Shown piece by piece: positions 1-8,304 of a stretch of 64,000 nt of DNA. Position 1 is the first letter of the stretch, and the number at the start of each line of letters is the position of its first letter. A program made the translations under genes and the position numbers. This DNA is from SZUA-229 sp964531165 (GTDB lineage Bacteria > Pseudomonadota > Gammaproteobacteria > SZUA-229), in contig CAZHEA010000005.1 of NCBI GenBank assembly GCA_964531165.1, positions 1 to 64,000 of the forward strand. The letters run 5' to 3'. The notes under the pieces were generated by a model that was given only the letters and a program-made list of their open reading frames with translations, searched no databases and was not told where the DNA came from.

Positions 1-2
1 CA

Positions 3-419
3 TTTGGTGGTCAGCTTGATGTGTTAATTGATATTGTGAGCTATGGGGTAACTCCCGCCATTTTATTATTAAGTTATGGAAATTTCGAACTCATTTATCT
101 GCCCGGTGCATTTTTGGTAGTGGCAGCAAGTGCATTGCGTCTGAGTTACTTTAGTACATATGGCCTTGCGGGTGGAAAGAGTTATACCGGATTAGCACTG
201 GATAATAACAGCCTCATACTGGTTTCTATATTCTTACTGGAAAGCGTTTTTAGTCAAAGTGTTTTTACGGTTGTACTATATGTTAGTTGTGTCACCCTCG
301 CTGCGTTAAACGTATCGCAGATTAAAACGCCTAAGCTATCCGGTAACCCGGTTAATGTTTTTATTCTGGGTGCTTATACGCTTTCAATTACCGTTATTTA
401 TAGCTGGAAAATGATGTAA
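3..419 (+). CDS. CDP-alcohol phosphatidyltransferase (phosphatidylserine synthase-like), C-terminal part
   Basis: The reading frame is open from the left edge, so the gene starts outside the window. The first visible residues, FGGQLDVLID, match the end of the CDP-alcohol phosphatidyltransferase signature (G-x3-D-x3-D), which binds the metal and the CDP-alcohol. The next residues, VSYGVTPA, resemble bacterial type II phosphatidylserine synthases. About four hydrophobic segments follow, as expected for this integral inner-membrane family. Such enzymes join CDP-diacylglycerol to an alcohol such as serine, glycerol or inositol. The first half of the signature (D-x2-D-G-x2-A-R) lies outside, so the substrate cannot be assigned. 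A GTG at 21 could be mistaken for a start, but it falls inside the motif. Confidence 0.75.
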   Translation, partial: FGGQLDVLIDIVSYGVTPAILLLSYGNFELIYLPGAFLVVAASALRLSYFSTYGLAGGKSYTGLALDNNSLILVSIFLLESVFSQSVFTVVLYVSCVTLAALNVSQIKTPKLSGNPVNVFILGAYTLSITVIYSWKMM

Positions 420-828
420 AAAATTACTCATCTCCTGTTAAATTTTTAATGAAATTTATCGGAAGCTTGATATATTAAGCGATGGCATATAGCGTTTTAA
501 CTGAGACATTAAATACCAAATAGATATTTTGTCATCTCCGAATGCTTGTGTCGGAGATCTAGTGGCTTCAAGCGCTGCAAAGTCACTGGATTCCCGACAC
601 AAGCATTCGGGAATGACGGCAATCTGAAGTTAACGGGACAGCAGTTGACTGAACTAAAAAATGTATCGGCTAATATTGAGCTTTTATTTAGACCTGTCAT
701 AAACTCAACACAGCCTTAATAATTACACGTCCCTGCTCTATTATGTCAGACGTTTCACGCATCGCTCACGTAAAATGCATTCCATACAAGGTAGCATTTA
801 TACTTTATTAACATTTTAATAGTGTTAA
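420..828. other. Intergenic region with an inverted-repeat element
   Basis: This is a gap of about 400 bases between the phosphatidyltransferase end and the convergent phosphatase gene. It contains the 87-base palindromic element listed at 531-617. The rest is AT-rich with no coding signal. A short open frame on the minus strand at 509-700 runs through the repeat and has no recognisable protein features. Confidence 0.6.
531..617. repeat. 87-base inverted-repeat (MITE- or REP-like) element
   Basis: The left arm (531-564) and right arm (584-617) are 34 bases each and are reverse complements except for about five positions. Each arm can also fold alone (TCTCCGA with TCGGAGA on the left, TTCCCGA with TCGGGAA on the right), so the element can form a double hairpin or a cruciform. 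The central spacer contains AGCGCT. The right arm recurs at 6939-6972 with three differences, which shows that this is a dispersed family and not a local terminator. It has no coding capacity. Confidence 0.8.
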
Positions 829-1683
829 TTATAAAGCTATTGCCTGTAAGCATGGCCTATCGATTAACGACTCTTTACGCAACAGGTTATCGGTCACTGG
901 CTTGTGGTGATTTTGAACCCCCAGCAGTTCACAGATAACACCACATATTTCAGTTTGTTTAGGTGCACAACTCTGCTGATGGGAGAAATGTTTTCCGATC
1001 ACGAAAAAGGGAATATCGCGTTCTTTAGAGAGCATCCCGCCGTGACTTTTATCATCATTCATACCGTGATCAGCTGTAATAATAACTTGATAACCTTCAT
1101 CAATCCACGTGGGCAGGTATTTAGATAATTCACAATCTGAATTACGTACCGTATTACGATAATGGGCACTATCAATACCCGCTTTATGCCCTGCATTATC
1201 TATATTCATAGGGTGTATCAACAGAAAGTCCGGGTTGTAACGAAGCCTTAAGGATTCTGCATCGAGGTATAAATAATTATCTGCGTAGTGCTCACCGTGA
1301 TAGAAACAACCATACTGGATTAATTGTTCCGGGTCTTGAGTGTGACGATCACGCACCGCATCATAAGGGCTGCAATTGTATAACTCACTGTACCAATGAA
1401 ATGCAGCGGCCGCAGTGGTTAACCCCGTACTACGCGCCAAACTAAAAACGTTTTTTTGATTGGAATTTCGCGCAACCTGATTGTTTACAATGCCACTTAA
1501 AGCCGGGGTAACACCGGTGAGTATGGTTTCATATAGTGGACGAGACATAGACGGTAATTCGCACTGCATTTTATAAAATGTGTCAACTTCCTGCTCTTTA
1601 AGCGCATGCAGAAATCCCATGCACTGTTCAGCGACTTCATAAGCCAGACCATCCAGTACAACCAGAATTGTTTTGTTAACCAT
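829..1683 (-). CDS. Alkaline-phosphatase-superfamily phosphodiesterase/nucleotide pyrophosphatase-like protein
   Basis: This is a 284-residue protein of the type I phosphodiesterase/nucleotide pyrophosphatase group. The metal-binding pattern of the superfamily is visible: VVLDGL near the N-terminus, a nucleophile region ending PLYETILTG with Ser just before it, NIDNAGHKAG in the middle, and ITADHGMND followed by SHGG near residue 210. No signal peptide or membrane segment is seen, so it is probably cytoplasmic. It would hydrolyse a phosphate mono- or diester, but the substrate is unknown. The gene converges on the upstream phosphatidyltransferase, and a shared role in phospholipid head-group metabolism is only a guess. 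The start is the ATG preceded by GGTAAAGAT. Confidence 0.75.
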   Translation of the reverse strand: MVNKTILVVLDGLAYEVAEQCMGFLHALKEQEVDTFYKMQCELPSMSRPLYETILTGVTPALSGIVNNQVARNSNQKNVFSLARSTGLTTAAAAFHWYSELYNCSPYDAVRDRHTQDPEQLIQYGCFYHGEHYADNYLYLDAESLRLRYNPDFLLIHPMNIDNAGHKAGIDSAHYRNTVRNSDCELSKYLPTWIDEGYQVIITADHGMNDDKSHGGMLSKERDIPFFVIGKHFSHQQSCAPKQTEICGVICELLGVQNHHKPVTDNLLRKESLIDRPCLQAIAL

Positions 1684-1821
1684 AATATCTTTACCATAAT
1701 TATTAATGTCAATACTATGAGGACTGTAGTTAATTAATAAGTATGAACTATGACGAATTTATGACGTTGTTGTGACATGATTGATATCAATAAGTCATGG
1801 CCACTGACGTCAGTTTTTTTC

Positions 1822-1848
1822 TAAGGTTAAGGTTAAGGTTAAGGTTAA
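1822..1848. repeat. Hexanucleotide tandem repeat (TAAGGT)
   Basis: Four consecutive TAAGGT units plus a partial unit lie in the intergenic region between the phosphatase promoter side and the downstream end of the lipoprotein gene. The tract is short and non-coding and probably arose by slippage. No function is apparent. Confidence 0.8.
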
Positions 1849-1881
1849 TTGTACTCTACCACGGTTTAATTTCACTAAAGA

Positions 1882-1914
1882 AGAGATTAAAAATCGGTTA
1901 ATTTTTTAATCTCT
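1882..1914 (-). terminator. Probable hairpin terminator after the lipoprotein gene
   Basis: AGAGATTAAAAAT and ATTTTTTAATCTCT form a stem of about 13 base pairs with one bulge around a 6-base loop. It lies about 30 bases past the stop codon of the minus-strand gene at 1945. The stem is AT-rich, with the T-run inside the arm, so its strength is uncertain. Confidence 0.5.
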
Positions 1915-1944
1915 CTGGCAGATTTTTTACATGCCGTATTATTC

Positions 1945-3621
1945 TCAATGCTTTCCACATTGATGGGCGTGGCAATGCTTCTTACCACAACGGGATCTGG
2001 CAGCCGCCCAGATAATATCGATTTTTTCATTGCGGGTTAGTAATCCCAGTTCAACAAATTCCTTTGCCGCTTCATATAAAGTAAAAACATACTGGCCGTG
2101 ATTACGCCAGGGCTCATCTGTTTCTCGAGACCCTTCACAGGGAACCAGCTGATCGAGAGAACAACCGTTAGCAGGATGAACGATTTCGGCAGGTGGTGTA
2201 CCCGGACAAACATCGGATATATCATTTACGCTGTCATTATCGCTATCGGTTTCACAGGCGTCACCTACTCCATCACCGTTAGAATCTAGCTGATCACGGT
2301 TGGCAATTAGCGGACAGTTATCTTCGCTGTAATCAATAAAATCGGCATCCACATCGAGACTGCCATGCTGCAGAATCAGATTCCAGATTTCATAGCTTTC
2401 ATTCGCTCTGGTTTTCAATTGCATGGCGTTGGCAACATCATTTATAGAGCCATTCGATAGTCCCAGTTTACCAAACAGACGCCCCGAATATGGCCCGAAA
2501 TAAACACAGCGTAGATTACTGACAGGTGAATAAATCAATGACCCTGTCCAGCACCCGTCAACAAAAAAAACCTTTCCCCATGCTTCGGTAAGTAAATCAA
2601 AACTGGCTTTACGCATACCCAGATAATAACTGGCAGGAACAGGTTCACCGTACATGGCATCTATTTGGTTGCTGAGTTTTTGTTGAAGCAAAGCAATATC
2701 GGTTTCACCCGCGTACCAGTCAAGGTTTAGATCCGGATCAAAATCTGCGTCAAACCGAACATGCCCCCAGTCAGATGAGCCCATAATTTCCGTTGCTATT
2801 ATTTTCAGTGCGCTGGAGACATGATTGAGATTTTCAGTATCTTCAAAACCCAGATTAATTCCGAATAAGTCATGCAAATGCCCATCTATTTTGGTGCTAC
2901 CGACCATGGTTTCATGACTACCTGGTACGGTGAAGAACCGGATCAGTGGATTCGATACATCAGCTTTTACCGCTCGATCAGGAAACACAGGAGCGAATAA
3001 AGCAGAGCGCTCATCATTAGAATAAAACCCTATATATTCAACATTTGCTGGCAAAATAAAAGTGCCCGCGCTCATACCCGCATCACCCGGCACCGGATCA
3101 AACACAAGTACATTAGTTTTCTTTATCTTGTCTTTTATAAGAGCGTATTGCGGATTGTTGAATAATTGATTGACCATATGCAAGGTAGACACCGCACCAC
3201 GGCTGAAGCCAACCAGATTAAGCCTGATACACTTGCCTTCACATTCGTTGATTACCGGCGTTAATATGTCGATGGCTTTATTAAAATTTTTCTGCCAGTT
3301 TGGAACCGCGGCTTCCAGCCCCTCAAAGCCATCGACTATCCCCTTATGATGACCGGGATAGTTTTCACCCGCCTTTTGAAATTTATGCAAAATGGCGATT
3401 GTTTCTGGCCGACTGAAGGGGCTGCTTTGATAACGCCACATAGTGCTGTTCATCGTGGTGCCGCTAAAATATAGGGTTACGGTTTGATCGACCGTATTGT
3501 CTCCCACATTATTGCCCGCATTACCTCCCACATCATTGCTTTGTTCATCAATGCTGCTGGAACCACAGGACGTTATCAACAAAAACAGAAGACTAATCAA
3601 CAGAGATTTTACTTTTATCAT
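1945..3621 (-). CDS. Lipoprotein with lipase/DUF2235-like GxSxG motif and thrombospondin type 3 repeats
   Basis: This is a 558-residue predicted lipoprotein. A hydrophobic signal ends in a lipobox with Cys19 (LITSC), followed by a Gly/Asn-rich linker. VGFSRGA, with Ser140, matches the nucleophile elbow of alpha/beta hydrolases. The F-S-R-G-A form resembles DUF2235 and Tle1-type phospholipases. An acidic region at about residues 425-475 (DNCPLIANRDQLDSNGDGVG and what follows) contains thrombospondin type 3 calcium-binding repeats. The C-terminus is rich in Cys and His. It is probably a membrane-anchored periplasmic or surface ester hydrolase, but substrate and catalytic acid are not identified. 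The gene stands alone, with a hairpin after it. Confidence 0.65.
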   Translation of the reverse strand: MIKVKSLLISLLFLLITSCGSSSIDEQSNDVGGNAGNNVGDNTVDQTVTLYFSGTTMNSTMWRYQSSPFSRPETIAILHKFQKAGENYPGHHKGIVDGFEGLEAAVPNWQKNFNKAIDILTPVINECEGKCIRLNLVGFSRGAVSTLHMVNQLFNNPQYALIKDKIKKTNVLVFDPVPGDAGMSAGTFILPANVEYIGFYSNDERSALFAPVFPDRAVKADVSNPLIRFFTVPGSHETMVGSTKIDGHLHDLFGINLGFEDTENLNHVSSALKIIATEIMGSSDWGHVRFDADFDPDLNLDWYAGETDIALLQQKLSNQIDAMYGEPVPASYYLGMRKASFDLLTEAWGKVFFVDGCWTGSLIYSPVSNLRCVYFGPYSGRLFGKLGLSNGSINDVANAMQLKTRANESYEIWNLILQHGSLDVDADFIDYSEDNCPLIANRDQLDSNGDGVGDACETDSDNDSVNDISDVCPGTPPAEIVHPANGCSLDQLVPCEGSRETDEPWRNHGQYVFTLYEAAKEFVELGLLTRNEKIDIIWAAARSRCGKKHCHAHQCGKH

Positions 3622-3917
3622 TTCTTACATCCTTATTACTAATGCTTTAAACATCAGTAATATTTAAGACCCGCCAGATAATACTCATTAGGGTTTCTTT
3701 GATCTCTTATATATTAAGTTTAGAAGCAACTCAGATGAGCTTTATGACTTGAATCAATTGAAGGATAAAGAAAAATTTATTTTAGGTTAGGAAGCTAAAT
3801 ATTGTTTTTAAAAGGAGATATTTTGTATAGTTGATTATTTAGTCGCTGCCATTAAAAATTATGATTTAAGTTAATGATAATGACAGAATTTAATGTTTTT
3901 ATATTGAGCACTTACTC

Positions 3918-5807
3918 TTATTGTTGACTCACAATTGGTTGTTGACTCACAATTGGTTGTTGACTCACAATTGGTTGTTGACCCACTATTAGCTCGGGCT
4001 TTATATTATACCGCTCGTTACAGTTTATCTGGCATTCTTTAAATACAGGTTTATGGCATTGCTGACAATGCTGGTGATTTAAATTTTTATATATGGAGCG
4101 AATGGCCTGAGCTTTATTATCATAAAAATATTTTGCACCTATTGCTTTCAGAAAACCACTCTCCGCAAAAAACTGCCACAACTCTGCTTTTAAACCACAG
4201 ATATAAAGACCACCCCCCAGTGACTGCAAACGTTTTGCTTCTCTTGCCAGCATTTCGCCACCGGCCATATCAATGTAATTAACCCGTGATGCCACCAGTA
4301 AAATATGATTAATACCCGTGGTTGATTCAAGTTGTTGTAATTTATTCTGTAAGTAACTAACAGAACCAAAATAAATGGCTCGATCAATACGTAACAGTTT
4401 TAACTGCGGGCACTCATCTAAATCATGGGTTTCTGCATTAAGTAACGGTCGACGTTTTTCAGACTCATCCGGTGCCAGTAATATAATATTCGGCTTAGAG
4501 GTTTTGGCCAGGAAAATAACCAGTGAAAGCAGCACGCCAATATAAATTGCAAATTCCAGCTCTAAAAATAAAGTGGATAAAAAGGTCACCAGAAAAATTG
4601 CTGTCTCTGAACGGTTGGTTTTAAATATTTCTTTAATATGCGGAAAATCAATCAGGTTGTAAGCCACCAGCAAAATAACACCCCCCATTGCCGCAACCGG
4701 TAAATAGGCAGTGAGTGGTGAAATTAGTAACACAATGACCATTAATATCAACGCCGCAAAAATAGCCGAAAGCGGCGTCTGAGCACCACTGTCATAATTA
4801 ATACCCGAACGGGTAAATGAGCCTGAACCCGCATAACTGGAAAGAAAACTCCCTGCCATATTGGATAAACCCTGACCAATAAACTCCTGATTACCGTCGA
4901 TATTCTGGTGCGATCGGGTGGCAACTGAACGTGCAATCGAAACGGCTTCAATCAGTCCCAGTAATGCCACTGCAAATGCCTGGGGAGCTAGCATACGAAT
5001 AGTTTGTAAGCTGAATTCCGGGGATGATAATGGCGGTAACTGGGCGGGAATTTCTCCAATCAGATGTATTTGATGAGCATCTGCACCGACAAACCAGGCA
5101 ATGACCGAACCCACAATCAAACCCAATAATAAATGCGGTAATCGCCGTGAAATAAACCGACTGAATAGTGCCACCGAAAAGGTCGCTATGGCCACCATAA
5201 AGACATAATGGTTACTCTGGGCAAAATGCACAAACACCTCATACCAGGTATGCGCAAACGACTGTCCCCTTTCCAGCTCCAGCCCCAGAACATGCTTGAC
5301 CTGGCTGGTGCCAATCAGAATCGCGGCGGCGGCGGTAAATGCAATCACCACGGTGTGTGAAACAAAGTTAACCAGTGCGCCTAATCGCGCTACACCAAAT
5401 GCAAACTGGTACACCCCGGCGAGGAAAGTCATGGTTAAAGCCAGCTGTACAAATTCAGGTGTACCGGGTGTGGCGTATTGACTAATGGATGAGAAAACCA
5501 CAATAGAGATGGCGGTGGTGGGCCCGGAGACAAGGTGCCTCGATGAGCCAAACAGTGCCGCAATAATCGGCGTCACCATCGCCGTATATAAACCATATTG
5601 CGGCGGCATGCCGGCTATAGTGGCAAAAGCAATGCCCTGCGGTAAAACAACAACCGCACCGGTCAGGCCGGCCATTAAATCTTGCTGAATACTGTGGCGG
5701 GTAATTAATGGCCACCATTGTAAAAAAGGCAGTAAACGAAACAGTAAAACTTTAAATGAAGATCCGGACGTTATGTGTGAAATATCAATCAGGCCTTCTT
5801 GTGACAT
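3918..5807 (-). CDS. SulP family anion permease with C-terminal STAS domain
   Basis: This is a 629-residue inner-membrane protein with the SulP layout. About 10-12 membrane segments span residues 35-430, including the family motif GLYTAMVTPIIAALFGSSRH and the region around SNMAGSFLSSYAGSGSFTRS. A cytoplasmic STAS domain follows at about 455-560, with NYIDMAGGEML at the usual regulatory loop. SulP proteins move sulfate, bicarbonate or other anions, and the substrate cannot be told here. The tail is odd: a Cys-rich stretch (HCQQCHKP, then CQINC) followed by a hexapeptide repeat (PIVSQQ) made by an 18-base tandem repeat. A 117-residue membrane protein gene lies 13 bases upstream and is probably co-transcribed. 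Confidence 0.85.
   Translation of the reverse strand: MSQEGLIDISHITSGSSFKVLLFRLLPFLQWWPLITRHSIQQDLMAGLTGAVVVLPQGIAFATIAGMPPQYGLYTAMVTPIIAALFGSSRHLVSGPTTAISIVVFSSISQYATPGTPEFVQLALTMTFLAGVYQFAFGVARLGALVNFVSHTVVIAFTAAAAILIGTSQVKHVLGLELERGQSFAHTWYEVFVHFAQSNHYVFMVAIATFSVALFSRFISRRLPHLLLGLIVGSVIAWFVGADAHQIHLIGEIPAQLPPLSSPEFSLQTIRMLAPQAFAVALLGLIEAVSIARSVATRSHQNIDGNQEFIGQGLSNMAGSFLSSYAGSGSFTRSGINYDSGAQTPLSAIFAALILMVIVLLISPLTAYLPVAAMGGVILLVAYNLIDFPHIKEIFKTNRSETAIFLVTFLSTLFLELEFAIYIGVLLSLVIFLAKTSKPNIILLAPDESEKRRPLLNAETHDLDECPQLKLLRIDRAIYFGSVSYLQNKLQQLESTTGINHILLVASRVNYIDMAGGEMLAREAKRLQSLGGGLYICGLKAELWQFFAESGFLKAIGAKYFYDNKAQAIRSIYKNLNHQHCQQCHKPVFKECQINCNERYNIKPELIVGQQPIVSQQPIVSQQPIVSQQ
3921..3992 (-). 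repeat. 18-base tandem repeat encoding the SulP C-terminal tail
   Basis: Three identical 18-base units (3921-3938, 3939-3956, 3957-3974) and one degenerate unit (3975-3992) lie directly before the stop codon of the SulP gene. Each encodes a PIVSQQ-type hexapeptide. The unit length is a multiple of three, so copy-number change would lengthen or shorten the tail without a frameshift. Confidence 0.9.
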
Positions 5808-5820
5808 TTTCTGTAAACGC

Positions 5821-6174
5821 CTAAACCCGGTTTTTCAATTTTGATGATGCACGTTCAAAACTACCACCATCAGCAATGACAGTGCTGGTTTTAACACCGG
5901 TAGATTTTTGATGGTGAAAACTTCCCCCATCCATGCCGGCTCCCATTATCGATTTTGAAATTTCATTTGCATCAACAGAGAGCATATTTTCAATTTTAAA
6001 AGATAATGCCAGCACCAGCCCGCTAACCAATGCCAGCATAACCAGCTGAATAGTACTCAGCTCATAAATGGCGACGGCAATTAACAAAAATAAAACGGGG
6101 ATGACAAACTTTACAAGGCCCTTCATGCGTAAGCCGGTATGAGCCTGATGATGAGAGATAGCAGCTGATTGCAT
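5821..6174 (-). CDS. Small membrane protein upstream of SulP
   Basis: This is a 117-residue protein not recognised as a known family. Residues about 20-38 and 44-60 form two hydrophobic segments (VKFVIPVLFLLIAVAIYEL, then an LVMLALVSGLVLALSF segment). They are followed by a polar tail with two copies of a DGGSF motif. It ends 13 bases before the SulP start on the same strand, so the two genes probably form one transcript and the protein may be an accessory or regulator of the transporter. That role is inferred from position only. Confidence 0.55.
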   Translation of the reverse strand: MQSAAISHHQAHTGLRMKGLVKFVIPVLFLLIAVAIYELSTIQLVMLALVSGLVLALSFKIENMLSVDANEISKSIMGAGMDGGSFHHQKSTGVKTSTVIADGGSFERASSKLKNRV

Positions 6175-6414
6175 GATAAATTCCTGTTAGTTAAATTTAA
6201 TAACTAAACTGTACAATAATGCGCGTATAGGGAGGGTGTATATAATGTTAAGGGAGCGTTAAGAAGACGGGAAATCCTGTGATTTATGTGTGCCAGAAGT
6301 GTACAGGATTCCAGCTACAGTGGTGCTGGAATGCACAGACTCAAGTTTACTACTCTGTGGGTGAATGGGGGATTCCGTTAGTGGTTGGCCTGCCCGACTA
6401 TACACTGCCCTGCT
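6175..6414. other. Promoter side of the SulP operon
   Basis: Non-coding stretch upstream of the small membrane protein gene. It is expected to hold that operon's promoter, but I see no confident -35/-10 pair or operator. A short open frame at 6279-6476 on the plus strand runs into the dispersed repeat and has no protein-like features. Confidence 0.4.
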
Positions 6415-6981
6415 CTCTGTCATTCCTGCAAAGGCAGGAATCTAGTGGTTTTGCTTTTACTCTGTCATCGAGGTAAGCCGTCCAGGCTTATCACGATTCA
6501 AAATCACATCCCTGTGATTTTGCCCCTATCAGTATACAATTTTTGGCAAGCTCAGGAGGGATGAAACACCAAACCATGATAAGCTGAAACAACAAAAGAA
6601 AACATCAGGACATCATGTTTGTCTTTTGCTTGTTTGTCTTTCCGCTTTTGACTTTAACCCCATTACTTAAGCTGATGAAGACGTGATTTATTTGGGGCTG
6701 TCCGCGAGGATGTCTGAGCGAATTGGCTTTATAATTCGTGAGTTCCGCAGCGGCCAAATAAATCAGAACTGAAGAAAGTACTTTTATTTTGCTTTTTAAA
6801 TAAAAGCTTAAGTTAAGCGGGGCGGCCTTTCTTTGGTTACTTTATTTTGGCTGGTGAAAAGAAAGTGACTCGGCATCAAGCCGAAACCACAGAACTCCAA
6901 TTCCCAAAACCCCAATGGCTTGAGAAAACATCCAAAGTCACTAGATTCCCGACACAAACATTCGAGAATGACAGAGTAAAA
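6415..6981. repeat. Composite inverted-repeat element of about 560 bases, related to the element at 531-617
   Basis: CTCTGTCATTC (6415-6425) is exactly mirrored by GAATGACAGAG (6966-6976). A second perfect 14-base pair, TTTTACTCTGTCAT (6455-6468) and its complement (6968-6981), is nested with it. The right end (6939-6972) matches the right arm of the element at 531-617 with three differences in 34. The left end contains a separate small hairpin (ATTCCTGC with GGCAGGAAT). The roughly 450-base interior has no convincing gene. It includes a stretch near 6820-6870 that resembles non-coding DNA often found scattered in gammaproteobacterial genomes. The element abuts the histidine kinase stop codon. 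Confidence 0.6.
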
Positions 6982-6984
6982 CCA

Positions 6985-8304
6985 CTAACCACGTTCTACC
7001 ACTGATGCACCTAAATTCTCAGCCGGCATCAACTGAAGCACCACCCTCGTCCCCCCTTCAGAGCGATTGCTCAATACCACTTTCCAGCCAGACAACTCAC
7101 ATAATCGCCATACCAGTGATAAACCCAGGCCGGCGCCACTGCTATTGTGACTCCCCTGAATATTTCCCTGAACATAAGGTTGAAACAAATGCTCGGGATT
7201 ATCCGTGCCAAGCCCCGGGCCACTATCGTCGACCTGAATGGTATATTCATCAATTTTTATCACCACCTGCCCCTGCTCGGTAAAACTCAATGCATTGCGT
7301 AACAGGTTGCCCAGCACCATTGATAGTACGGCATGGTCTGCATGCAGCTTTAATGGTGCCTTAACATCCAGCACAATATCGACGGCTTTGTGTTGAAATA
7401 ATGCCTGATAATGTTCAATCACTTCCCGTGCAACGGTTTCAACATCACATTCAATCGAACGGCTACTTGCCTCCCCCTTTTCTCTGGCCAGTGCTAGCAG
7501 AGCAACTGTAATTTCTTCCATAGAATTGGTGGCTCTGGCAATGCGTAAGACACGTTTTTGAATACGTGGATCCAATGTTTCATCGGACAATAATAGTTCA
7601 GTCGCACCATTAATAACTGTCAATGGCGTACGCAATTCATGACTGACATCGCCGGTAAACAGACGTTCCCGCTCGATAAAATCATGTAGACGCCGTAAAT
7701 AAATATCAAAATTTTCTGCCAGCCGCCGCACTTCTATCCAGGGGAATTCTTCTGCTAAAGGTGGTGATTCATCTTCAGGGTGTAACTCAGAGACGCGCCG
7801 TGCCAACTCATTCACCGGCGCAATCAAACGTGCTGCTAGCCAGCGACCGGCTAGCGCAGAAAGAAGGGTTACTAAGAGAACACTAACGGATAGTAAAGTG
7901 ATAAATCCGGTTTCACGTTGTTGTAAAGCACTGGTGTCATAAAGCACCACAAAGCGTTCACTACCTACTGCACGTACCGCCGCCCGGTAGCTGATTCCCT
8001 CAAGATGCATTTCATGAAGGCCGGGGGTAAGCGCTTTTACCCTGTCAGGAATTAGGCTTGTATCGCCCTGCTCTGTTACTACATAGGCGCGGATGGTGGC
8101 GGTGCGCTCCGGCAGTGAAAGCGGGTTACGATGACGCCGGGCAATATAGTCATCAAGCTCTGCATTCAGTGTGTCATCAATGAGTCGTGCTTCAAGATCG
8201 GCAGACGCAATATAAATGATCGCTGCCAATATCAAGCTGACCATCCCGCCAAAAATAGCCAGAGTAATAGCGAGCCGTTTGCGCAAGCTCCAGTTAGTGG
8301 TCAT
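6985..8304 (-). CDS. Two-component sensor histidine kinase
   Basis: This is a 439-residue inner-membrane kinase. TM1 at about 12-34 and TM2 at about 134-155 enclose a small periplasmic sensor of about 100 residues. A HAMP-like linker follows, then the HisKA box FTGDVSHELRTPLTV with the phospho-accepting His222, then an ATPase domain with the N, G1 (DDSGPGLG) and G2 (GAGLGLSLV) boxes. The start overlaps the end of the OmpR-type regulator gene by 11 bases, which indicates one operon and translational coupling. The signal is unknown. The size and layout resemble QseC/PmrB-type kinases, but I do not assign a symbol. Confidence 0.9.
   Translation of the reverse strand: MTTNWSLRKRLAITLAIFGGMVSLILAAIIYIASADLEARLIDDTLNAELDDYIARRHRNPLSLPERTATIRAYVVTEQGDTSLIPDRVKALTPGLHEMHLEGISYRAAVRAVGSERFVVLYDTSALQQRETGFITLLSVSVLLVTLLSALAGRWLAARLIAPVNELARRVSELHPEDESPPLAEEFPWIEVRRLAENFDIYLRRLHDFIERERLFTGDVSHELRTPLTVINGATELLLSDETLDPRIQKRVLRIARATNSMEEITVALLALAREKGEASSRSIECDVETVAREVIEHYQALFQHKAVDIVLDVKAPLKLHADHAVLSMVLGNLLRNALSFTEQGQVVIKIDEYTIQVDDSGPGLGTDNPEHLFQPYVQGNIQGSHNSSGAGLGLSLVWRLCELSGWKVVLSNRSEGGTRVVLQLMPAENLGASVVERG

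Noticed and set aside
509..700. 63-residue open frame on the minus strand
   Set aside because: It runs through the dispersed inverted repeat and has no protein-like features.
1822..1848. Telomere-like repeat
   Set aside because: Only four TAAGGT units occur within ordinary intergenic DNA; simple slippage explains it.
3921..3992. Possible CRISPR-like repeat
   Set aside because: The units are contiguous, without spacers, and encode the SulP tail in frame.
6279..6476. 65-residue frame on the plus strand
   Set aside because: It enters the dispersed repeat and has no ribosome site or conserved features.
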